NCBI GenBank assembly: GCA_023447635.1
Contig: JAEXNA010000043.1
Coordinates: forward strand, 1 to 12,572
Origin: Vulcanimicrobiota bacterium
GTDB lineage: Bacteria > Vulcanimicrobiota > Xenobia > Xenobiales > JADMJV01
DNA: 12,572 nt
Direction of reading: 5' to 3'
Shown: positions 1 through 5,298 of the stretch, piece after piece
Layout of the letters: every line of letters begins with the position of its first letter
Numbering within the stretch: position 1 is the stretch's first letter
Position numbers and translations under genes: made by a program
Notes under the pieces: model-generated
The model's input: only the letters and a program-made list of their open reading frames with translations
Databases searched by the model: none
What the model was told of the DNA's origin: nothing

Positions 1-50
1 GCCTCCAGGGCTGCTTTCGCCTTCAGCTGTGGCGGATGCTTTCTTCTCAT
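1..50 (-). CDS. IS3-family transposase OrfA, N-terminal 16 residues (partial)
   Basis: Reading leftward from an ATG at 50-48, the frame gives MRRKHPPQLKAKAALEA (the last residue is inferred from two bases) and leaves the window. This is the characteristic start of IS3-family OrfA, the helix-turn-helix DNA-binding half of the transposase, whose usual opening resembles 'KRR.Fs.efKakvAlEA'. A GGAAAGAG ribosome-binding site lies just upstream of the ATG. OrfA normally acts together with OrfB, the DDE integrase domain, joined by programmed frameshifting; neither the rest of OrfA nor OrfB is in the window. The identification rests on a short stretch, but the matching terminal repeat next to it supports it strongly. 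Confidence 0.7.
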   Translation of the reverse strand, partial: MRRKHPPQLKAKAALE

Positions 51-101
51 TTTCGCTCTTTCCAACCGCCACCAGTTTAGTCCTCATCTAACTAAGGACA
101 C

Positions 102-126
102 TGTCCGACTTTTGGGGAGCACCACA
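102..126 (-). repeat. IS terminal inverted repeat
   Basis: 25-base terminus of the insertion sequence. It ends in CA on the plus strand at 125-126 (TG at the start on the minus strand), and contains a CCCCAAAAGTC core and a distal GGACA. It overlaps a small GGACACTGTCC palindrome at 97-107. The partner repeat is outside the window. Confidence 0.65.
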
Positions 127-884
127 CTCTTTCCCTGGACCTTTCGTTCTGGGGAGAAAGCGAAGGCCAGCCGCGGAACGCTGTCGCGCCCGAGATCTAT
201 TCCGAAGACTTCAGCGCGGCCGTAGATTATCTTGGCACACAGCCGTTCGTGGATAGGGGAAGAATTGGCGCCATCGGTATCTGCGGTAGCGGCAGCTTCG
301 TCGTCAGCGCAGCGAAAATCGACCCCCGCATCGCAGCGGTAGCGACTGTGAGTATGTATGATATGGGTGCAGCCAACCGCAACGGCCTTAACCACTCCGT
401 GACTTTAGAGCAGCGAAAGCAGGCTCTCGCCGAGGCGGCCGAGCAACGCTATGTGGAATTTAGTGGAGGGGACATCAAATACACCAGCGGGACCGTTCAT
501 GTGCTGACGGACGACACCCACCCGATCCAGCGGGAGTTTTACGACTTCTATCGCACGCCGAGAGGAGAGTTCACCCCCGCAAGTTCGAAGCCAGAGCTAA
601 CAACCCACCCGACACTGAGCAGCACCGTCAAATTCCACAATTTCTATCCATTCAACGATATCGAGACGATATCGCCACGCCCGATGCTCTTCGTCACGGG
701 CGCGGACGCGCACTCGCGGGAGTTTAGTGAAGACGCCTACAAACGGGCGGCCGAACCGAAGGAAATCGTCATCATTCCCGGAGCGGGACACGTCGATCTC
801 TATGATCGGACTGATCTCATTCCTTTCGACAAACTGACCAGCTTTTTCGAAGCAGCTCTGCTGAAGTCCCCGGCCCAAAGATGA
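127..884 (+). pseudogene. alpha/beta hydrolase of the dienelactone-hydrolase type, 5'-truncated by the IS
   Basis: The frame is open from the IS boundary to a TGA at 882-884 and encodes about 250 residues. A start at the GTG at 249 would give only 211. Upstream of that GTG the same frame still matches the family (LDLSFWGESEG, then PEIYSEDFSAAVDYLG), so 249 is not the real start; the true N-terminus, roughly 80-100 residues, has been replaced by the insertion sequence. The nucleophile elbow reads GICGSG with Cys at 282-284, as in dienelactone hydrolases, which use Cys instead of Ser. The acid region is LFVTGAD and the catalytic His lies in GAGHVDLYD near the C-terminus. With no start and no N-terminal strands of the fold, the product is probably inactive. 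Substrate unknown. Confidence 0.8.
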
Positions 885-1090
885 GCGATTTTGAGCCCTT
901 CACCCAGCACAATTCGAGACCGAACTAGCGCAGAATACCGACGGTTTGGAGCAAGATCGTGAGAGAGTTCGGGCCGGAGTTGGCGTTATGATGAAGGCTC
1001 CATGTGTCTCATGGAACGGGTCGCTCCGTGGCTTGTCGCTGCGCGAGCGGCCCTCTGCGAGCCACGCTCTTCTTGCGGAAAGGATGATGG
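885..1090. other. intergenic spacer, no recognisable content
   Basis: About 200 bases between the hydrolase remnant and the cupin gene. The three forward frames show no family-like sequence. I see no convincing sigma-70 promoter, terminator or RNA gene. The final bases hold the cupin ribosome-binding site (GGAAAGGA). Confidence 0.4.
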
Positions 1091-1564
1091 ATGCGTAACT
1101 TACTTTATTCTCTGGCGGTCGGGGCCATGCTCTCTGCCGCCGCCCAGGCCCAGGAGGCGAACACGGTCACCGTTCAGCGGGCCGATTCGGTGCCTCCCCG
1201 CGAGGGGCCGGCGGAAAATTTCACCGGTAAGGTCGAGGTGCGAGGGGGGTTTCAGAGGTCGGCTCCCGCGCGGGTCGGAGGGGCCACGGTAACCTTTCAG
1301 CCGGGCGCCCGGACCAACTGGCATACTCATCCGCTGGGACAGACTCTGGTGGTGACGGCAGGCCAGGGCTGGGTTCAGCACTGGGGAGGTGAGCGCCAGG
1401 CGATCCGGCCGGGCGATGTGGTCTGGATCCCGCCGAACGTCAAGCATTGGCACGGAGCTTCCGCGGAGCAGTCGATGACTCACCTCGCTGTCTCGGAGAA
1501 GGACGATGCTGGCGTTGTCGTCGAGTGGCTCGAGGTCGTGACCGACGCGCAGTACGAGCCCTGA
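1091..1564 (+). CDS. exported cupin protein, Mn-type hydroxynitrile lyase-like
   Basis: 157 residues, start ATG behind GGAAAGGATGATGG. Residues 1-20 form a signal peptide (LLYSLAVGAMLSAAAQA, cleavage likely after AQA), so the product is exported. The rest is one small cupin barrel with ligand set WHTHPLGQ (His78, His80, Gln84) and KHWHG (His119, His121). This pattern and the flanking text (FTGKVEV, TFQPGARTNWHTHPLGQT, VTAGQGW, EWLEVVTD.QY) closely match the Granulicella cupin hydroxynitrile lyases, Mn-dependent enzymes that split or form cyanohydrins. Related proteins are often annotated only as cupin or carboxymuconolactone decarboxylase-associated, so the reaction is uncertain. The known hydroxynitrile lyase, as I recall it, starts directly at the domain, so the signal peptide is a difference. 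The gene stands alone and converges with the nitroreductase. Confidence 0.85.
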   Translation: MRNLLYSLAVGAMLSAAAQAQEANTVTVQRADSVPPREGPAENFTGKVEVRGGFQRSAPARVGGATVTFQPGARTNWHTHPLGQTLVVTAGQGWVQHWGGERQAIRPGDVVWIPPNVKHWHGASAEQSMTHLAVSEKDDAGVVVEWLEVVTDAQYEP

Positions 1565-1613
1565 GGCGAGAGCTCTGACGATTCGGTTATCCCGGTGGAC
1601 CCTCTGTTTCGGT

Positions 1614-1665
1614 CTGGGTGGCAGCGGCCCGCCACACCCAGTCCGGAAAGGTGCTGGGTCCGGAC
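1614..1665. terminator. possible hairpin pair between convergent genes
   Basis: Between the convergent cupin and nitroreductase genes lie two hairpins: CTGGGTG (1614-1620) with CACCCAG (1635-1641), and GTCCGG (1641-1646) with CCGGAC (1660-1665). They share base 1641, so they may be alternatives. Neither is followed by a T run, so intrinsic termination is unproven. Confidence 0.25.
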
Positions 1666-1681
1666 GAGCGCTGAGACGCTT

Positions 1682-2371
1682 CTAGCGATGGAAGTGGACG
1701 GTCTCTCCTACGGCGACTCGAGTCGAGCGGAAGGCGTTGACGGCAGCGTTCGGATCGGCGTAGCCATAGGAGAGACCCTAAACCAGTCGGTAGGATGGGG
1801 GTACGTTCAGGACTTCTCTGACCGTGTCGGCGTACATGCTCAGGATCGCCTGAGCGCAGCTGCTGACGCCGTAGCCGTGCATGGCCAGCATCAAAGTCTG
1901 CCCGTAGATGCCTAGATCGTTGCTTTGTCTGGCCACCAGAAAGTCGGGGACGAACAGGAAGGTGGCGTGAGGGGCGCCGTAAAACCGCAGGTTGTCCAGG
2001 TAGACCCTACGCCGTCCTTCAGAGTCCTCGCGGGCGATACCGAAGGTTCCGTACAGCCCGGCTCCAAACTGCTGCATCCGGTCGAGATATTCGTCACGGT
2101 ACAGCTCCTGATCGATCGAAAGGTCGATCGATTCCCGGCCGCCCTCGGCAGCCTCCACCAGCGCCCGGCTCAACCTGTCGCGACTGGCTCCGCTCACCAC
2201 CTCGACCCGCCGAGGCTGAGTGTTCGAGGCCGAGGGCGCCTGGTTGGCGAGGTCGAAAATGCGAGCGAGAGTCCCCTCGGGGACAGGCCGAGGAAGGTAG
2301 GCACGCTGGGAGCGGCGGCCCCGGATCAGCCTCTCGGCGGCCTGAACCAGACTGCTTTCATACTCTTTCAT
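1682..2371 (-). pseudogene. FMN-dependent nitroreductase interrupted by an in-frame TAG
   Basis: From the ATG at 2371 the frame runs 197 codons to TAG at 1778-1780. The same frame then continues GLSYGYADPNAAVNAF to VGETVHFHR and a second TAG at 1682-1684. That is the normal C-terminus of the nitroreductase family (a GYADP turn, then the arm that packs on the partner subunit), so the full gene is about 229 codons with one amber codon at the residue after YRLV. Family features: RGRRSQRAY near the N-terminus (FMN phosphate binding), APSASNTQP, and LGIYGQTLMLAMHGYGVSSCAQA. These enzymes reduce nitro or quinone compounds with NAD(P)H. An upstream ATG at 2464 is less likely because it crosses the divergent promoter region. 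The gene is divergent from an HxlR regulator, the usual arrangement for such oxidoreductases. Confidence 0.85.
1700..1777 (-). repeat. 15-bp inverted repeat directly after the premature TAG
   Basis: GGTCTCTCCTATGGC (minus strand, 1777-1763) and GCCGTAGGAGAGACC (1714-1700) pair over 15 positions, including one U-G wobble, with a 48-base loop. The stem begins at the first base after the in-frame TAG and lies wholly inside the cut-off coding region. Confidence 0.6.
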
Positions 2372-2478
2372 AATCGGCGCTCGTTTCTCCCCTCCCCCAT
2401 CATCTCCGGACCCTCCCACAGGCGGAACCGGGTCCTGTTGGGAATGATGACACGAGCAGCCCACGCCTCACAAGACGG

Positions 2479-2490
2479 CACAAATTTGTG
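2479..2490. promoter_or_regulatory. perfect 12-bp palindrome, candidate HxlR operator
   Basis: CACAAATTTGTG is self-complementary and sits in the 142-base divergent intergenic region, 23 bases upstream of the HxlR-family start codon and AT-rich in GC-rich surroundings. HxlR regulators bind as dimers to inverted repeats near their own promoters, so this is the best operator candidate. No close match to a known HxlR site is claimed. Confidence 0.45.
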
Positions 2491-2513
2491 GGCTACTTAC
2501 CTGGGAGTTATCT

Positions 2514-2906
2514 ATGGAGCCGACAAGAGGGCCAAGTCCAGCGCAGTTTTGCCTGCAGGCCGCTGAAGCCGAAGGGGTTCGCGAACTGATGACCACCATC
2601 GGCGACAAGTGGAGCGTGTTCCTGGTGGTCTGCCTGAGGAAATCGCCCGGACATCGCGCGCGCTTTTCCCAGTTGGGGCGCGAGGTGCCCGGAATTTCGC
2701 AGAAAGTGCTGACGGCCACGCTCAAAAAGTTAGAGCGCGACGGCTTTGTCCGGCGGGAGCTTTTCGCCGAAGTTCCGCCCCGGGTCGAGTACGAACTGAC
2801 GCCGCTGGGGCTTCGTTTCTTCCGTCTGGCTCAGGGCATCGTAAGCTGGGCGTCCGAGAACTGGACCGAGATCGAGACGGCTCGGGCTCGCTACGAATCC
2901 GAGTGA
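2514..2906 (+). CDS. HxlR-family winged-helix transcriptional regulator
   Basis: 130 residues, ATG at 2514 with GGGAG six bases upstream. One HxlR domain fills the protein: an N-terminal Cys (FCLQAAEAEG, Cys13), then IGDKWSVFLVVCL (the family's KW helix), the FSQLGREVPGISQKVLTATL recognition region, LERDGFVRRE, and the wing ending in YELTPLG. HxlR proteins are small dimeric DNA-binding repressors or activators that often sense aldehydes, quinones or thiol stress through the N-terminal Cys and control a neighbouring oxidoreductase. Here the divergent neighbour is a nitroreductase, so that gene is the likely target. The regulator is intact while the target carries a premature stop. Confidence 0.9.
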   Translation: MEPTRGPSPAQFCLQAAEAEGVRELMTTIGDKWSVFLVVCLRKSPGHRARFSQLGREVPGISQKVLTATLKKLERDGFVRRELFAEVPPRVEYELTPLGLRFFRLAQGIVSWASENWTEIETARARYESE

Positions 2907-2944
2907 GTCGCGCCGGGCTTTGGATTTTCTGTCCAGCAAAGAAC

Positions 2945-2973
2945 AAAGGAGCCAGGTCGACCCTGACTCCTTT
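2945..2973. terminator. bidirectional terminator hairpin
   Basis: AAAGGAGCCAGG, loop TCGAC, CCTGACTCCTTT: 12-base arms with one C-A mismatch on the plus strand that becomes a U-G pair in the minus-strand transcript. The A-rich left flank and TTT on the right suit termination in both directions. It lies between the converging HxlR gene and the minus-strand frame ending at 2998. Confidence 0.7.
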
Positions 2974-2997
2974 GGTGTCCGCTTAGAGTTGCCAGCG

Positions 2998-3235
2998 CTA
3001 CTGCTCCTGGCTGAGGGCGAAGAGTGCCTGGCTGCCGGCGCCGACCACGGCGGCTAGAGCGGCGACGGGTAGGCCGATGCCGACCGTCGAGGCGGCGTAG
3101 CCCAGGTAGGCGGCGGCTCCGCCTACTACCCCGCCGGTGGCTCCGAAAACGCCGGCTCTGGCGGGCGTCTCGAGATGCGTCGCTGCGCCGATTCCGGCGC
3201 CCAGAGCGGCCGTCCCGCGCGGGACGAGTTGATGC
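2998..3235 (-). other. start-less Ala/Gly-rich hydrophobic coding frame
   Basis: Read on the minus strand up to a TAG at 2998-3000, this stretch gives about 78 codons with strong GC-rich codon choice, including GTAALGAGIGAATHLETP, GVVGGAAAYLGYAAS and PVAALAAVVGAGSQ. It looks like one or two small-residue membrane helices with glycine-zipper spacing. After the preceding gene's stop at 3236 it has no ATG, GTG or TTG in frame, and upstream the frame overlaps that gene's real coding in a different phase. It could be the tail of that gene after a one-base frameshift, the end of a deleted gene, or a gene with a non-standard start. A perfect CGTCCCGCGCGGGACG palindrome lies within it at 3211-3226. 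Function not recognised. Confidence 0.5.
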
Positions 3236-4072
3236 CTACAGCTGCAGACTTCTGGCGATGGAGCGAGCGAAGTTTTCCACGAAGCGGTCGCGGGTGGCCG
3301 GGTCCAGTCGGTCGATCGAAAGGAACGGGTTAAGGTCTTCGAGTTCGACCAGCAGCAGAGTGCCATCGGGCGCGCGGCATCCGTCGACGCGCGTGATCCC
3401 GTGCGAGAGGCTGTTCCACTCGATGAACTGCTGCGCGAAGAGCCGATCGGCGTCGCTTGCGGCGTACGGTTCGAGTTCCCACCTCTGGCTGATGTCGGGA
3501 GCGTAGAGGGCGTATTGGAACTCGCGGTCCACGAAGTAGAACGAGACTTCGTAGAGCAGGTCGATCTTCGGTTGGGCAATGGCACTGCCGGCTTGTCGCT
3601 TCAGACTGGCTCTGGCACCGACTTCGTCGAGGAACTCTAACCCAACAGAGTCGGCACCAGTCTTGCTCTTGACCACGAAGATTCCCGACGTAGGAGTGCC
3701 GAGGCGGTCGAAGTGGTCGACGCTGTCCACGGTCGGGATGACGGGGTAGCCCTGGCCGGTCAGTTGCAGCAGATAGTCTTTACCCAGCATGTCGCCCCTA
3801 CCGTCGGGGGAGTTGTAGGTGCGCAGCTTCCCCTCTTTGGCTTGCCTGAGATACTCCTGATACTGCCGCTCGAAGTTCGCCACGGGCCCCGCGTTTCGGA
3901 AGACGGCGCCGTCGACGGCGTCAAAGAAGTGGACGGCGCTGCGCGGGTCGCTGATGACCAGCGCGAACTGGTCGCGCAGTCGTCCGGTCAGGTAGAGGTC
4001 TTCTTCGTGATAACGTCGGCCCTTAGCCTGGTAGGCGAAGTCGGTAATGTAGAGCAGCTTCTTGTCGGACAT
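3236..4072 (-). CDS. ATP-grasp-like protein of unknown substrate
   Basis: 278 residues from ATG at 4072 to TAG at 3236-3238. The N-terminal third resembles the pre-ATP-grasp domain (KLLYITDFA, QFALVISDPR, DAVDGAVFRN). Then GKDYLLQLTGQGYPVIPT matches the linker helix and strand, IFVVKSKTGADSVGLEF carries the ATP-binding Lys (Lys135), and GTLLLVELEDLNPFLSID gives the metal-binding Glu243 and Asn248 at the expected C-terminal position. ATP-grasp enzymes join a carboxylate to an amine or thiol through an acylphosphate. No specific subfamily is recognised, and no biosynthetic partner genes are nearby. The ribosome-binding site is weak. The protein ends naturally, but a further open frame begins right at its stop. 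Confidence 0.7.
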   Translation of the reverse strand: MSDKKLLYITDFAYQAKGRRYHEEDLYLTGRLRDQFALVISDPRSAVHFFDAVDGAVFRNAGPVANFERQYQEYLRQAKEGKLRTYNSPDGRGDMLGKDYLLQLTGQGYPVIPTVDSVDHFDRLGTPTSGIFVVKSKTGADSVGLEFLDEVGARASLKRQAGSAIAQPKIDLLYEVSFYFVDREFQYALYAPDISQRWELEPYAASDADRLFAQQFIEWNSLSHGITRVDGCRAPDGTLLLVELEDLNPFLSIDRLDPATRDRFVENFARSIARSLQL

Positions 4073-4113
4073 GGAGCCAATCTACCACGAAGGGCTCGGC
4101 TCCCGCGAGGTGA

Positions 4114-4290
4114 GGGCGCGCCGAGGACCCGCGTGCGGGCCTGTCGGGAGAGTATTACGGGCCCAACTGCCTGAGCGAGACGCGAGGCTACCCCAGCAGC
4201 GCGAAAATCCCGCCGCGGGCTCCGGACACGGCCGCTTCGGCCCGGCTGTGGAGCGTGTCAGAAGAGCTGACCGGAGTGAGCTTCGGCTAA
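4114..4290 (+). pseudogene. C-terminal remnant of a short-chain dehydrogenase
   Basis: The plus-strand frame after the TGA at 4111-4113 reads AEDPRAGLSGEYYGP, then ETRGYP, DTAASARLWSVSEELTGV and SFG before TAA at 4288-4290. This is the distinctive last ~58 residues of the SDR group related to protochlorophyllide reductase and retinol dehydrogenases (GxYYGPxG, LWxxSExLTGV). The NAD-binding half, the Tyr-x-x-x-Lys site and any start codon are absent; upstream the frame meets a stop and then the divergent ATP-grasp gene. It is a deletion remnant with no likely product. Confidence 0.75.
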
Positions 4291-4300
4291 GACGGAGAGA

Positions 4301-4329
4301 TTGTGAAACGAGTCCTCCTCCGCTAGAAT
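4301..4329 (+). promoter_or_regulatory. sigma-70-type promoter for the nucleotidyltransferase gene
   Basis: TTGTGA (4301-4306), a 17-base spacer, and TAGAAT (4324-4329). The -10 matches consensus at five of six positions and the spacing is ideal. The predicted start site falls at about 4335-4337, on the ATG at 4337, which has no ribosome-binding site, so the message is likely leaderless. Confidence 0.55.
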
Positions 4330-4336
4330 CTGAACA

Positions 4337-5044
4337 ATGAAGCTGCTGTCTGCCGATACCTGCCTCGAGGCCCAGCAATTCCTGATGGGTCGACTCAGAG
4401 AGATGCCGCCTGAGAGGCGTTTGGAAATCGCGTCAGCCGCGATCTCCGCAGGCCTGGGTCTTCGCAATCCGGAAGTTCGGGCCATGGACCCCTTCGAAAT
4501 AGCTGGCAGAGTGACGGAACTCCTCGAGGTGATGGAAGTCGAGTATTTCCTGGGCGGCTCGTTAGCCAGCACGGTTCACGGGGAGCCTCGCTTCACCCAG
4601 GACGTGAACATCGTGGTGAGGCTCGACCGGAGCCACGTGGCCAGACTTTCCAGCGAACTTCGCTCGGAGTTCTCCCTCAGCGAAGTGGCGCTCGAAGAAG
4701 CTCTGTCGCGTGGAGGTAGCGCTAATCTTATCCACCTCGCCTCGAACTTCAAGATCGACCTGATCTTGAGTGGGGAGTCGGATTTCGAACGCTCGGAATT
4801 CGAGCGAAAAATCCGCCTGGCCGCAGGCGGCCGCAGCTTCTACTTCTGCTCCCCTGAAGACATCGTTCTTGCCAAACTCGACTGGCACAAGAAGAGCGCG
4901 GGGATCCTGGACCGCCAACTCCGAGACATCCAGACCGTGATGATGGTGCAGTCATCGCTGGACCTGGAGTACCTTCGCCACTGGTCCGACGTGCTGGGCG
5001 TGCGGCAACAACTGGAAGCGTCCCTGACCGACGCAGGACTCTAA
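4337..5044 (+). CDS. nucleotidyltransferase-like (MNT-fold) protein
   Basis: 235 residues. The nucleotidyltransferase part starts near residue 50: YFLGGSLASTVHGEPRFTQDVNIVV holds the GGS turn (73-75) and the metal-binding strand with Asp89-Val-Asn91, where the family normally has Asp-x-Asp. FKIDLIL (Asp141) supplies the third acidic position, and SPEDIVLAKLDWHKK with RDIQTVM is the C-terminal signature of the standalone bacterial group related to AbiEii/MNT toxin-antitoxin proteins. Residues 1-49 (FLMGRLREMPPERRL, IASAAISAGLGL) look like the start of the small partner protein that I recall as often encoded before such genes, here fused directly to it. A second start at Met50 (4484) with GGAAG upstream is possible. 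No partner gene follows. Possible orphan toxin-antitoxin element; activity doubtful given Asn91. Confidence 0.75.
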   Translation: MKLLSADTCLEAQQFLMGRLREMPPERRLEIASAAISAGLGLRNPEVRAMDPFEIAGRVTELLEVMEVEYFLGGSLASTVHGEPRFTQDVNIVVRLDRSHVARLSSELRSEFSLSEVALEEALSRGGSANLIHLASNFKIDLILSGESDFERSEFERKIRLAAGGRSFYFCSPEDIVLAKLDWHKKSAGILDRQLRDIQTVMMVQSSLDLEYLRHWSDVLGVRQQLEASLTDAGL

Positions 5045-5053
5045 CCCGCATCG

Positions 5054-5066
5054 TCCCCGGCGGGGA
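5054..5066. terminator. short GC hairpin between convergent genes
   Basis: TCCCC, loop GGC, GGGGA followed by TTT on the plus strand, in the 54-base gap between the nucleotidyltransferase stop and the end of the kinase tail frame. The stem is only five pairs, so this is a weak terminator candidate. Confidence 0.3.
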
Positions 5067-5098
5067 TTTGGAGCCGGGGGTGGGCTTGCCTGCGCCCC

Positions 5099-5298
5099 CT
5101 AAGTGCGCGCTCGGAACCGGTCGGGGTTGGCGGGGTCGATGGTCAGGCTGGCTTTGTCGACGATGGTGCGCACGAGTTTGTCAGATTCGACGACTCCGTG
5201 GTGGCGGAAGAAGCCGGGCAGGGCCTGGGGAGGCCCCAGCGGGATGAGGAAAGTGCGGTCCGGCTCGGCGACCAGAAGTTCGGCGACCCGCTGGTTCT
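5099..5298 (-). pseudogene. out-of-frame C-terminal tail of the Ser/Thr kinase
   Basis: Minus-strand frame one base off the kinase frame, open from the kinase stop to a TAG at 5099-5101. It encodes 67 residues starting LENQRVAELLVAEPDRTFLI and including PGFFRHHGVVESDKLVRTIV. It has no start of its own. It continues the strand pattern of the kinase C-terminus (DGLVIGSHAEARTFRWETIREL), giving a complete PH-like domain: strands, then the DKLVRTIVDKASL helix. One extra G in the run at the kinase stop would join the two into a 437-residue protein. Confidence 0.7.

Larger units (their letters stand above)
1..126 (-). mobile_element. IS3-family insertion sequence, left end (partial)
   Basis: The element runs off the left edge of the window. 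Its outer end reads, on the minus strand, TGTGGTGCTCCCCAAAAGTC and onward, beginning with TG as IS3-family ends do and close in layout to the IS150-group terminal repeat (TGT, then TGC, a C run, then GGAC). About 50 bases further inside lies the start of an OrfA-type reading frame pointing inward. Recognisable hydrolase coding begins immediately outside the end at 127-129, so the boundary is set from both sides. Only one end is visible, so the target duplication cannot be checked; its local copy would begin CTC at 127. Confidence 0.75.

Noticed and set aside
249..884. Hydrolase as a complete 211-residue gene starting at GTG 249
   Set aside because: Family-specific residues continue upstream of 249 in the same frame up to the IS end, so 249 is internal.
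2998..3585. 195-residue minus-strand gene starting MPLPNRRS
   Set aside because: Upstream of about 3236 it is a serine/arginine-rich shadow of the ATP-grasp gene; only the last ~78 codons look coding.
4062..4340. 92-residue plus-strand frame starting MSDMEP
   Set aside because: It is Arg-rich and out of phase with the SDR remnant recognisable in the same stretch.
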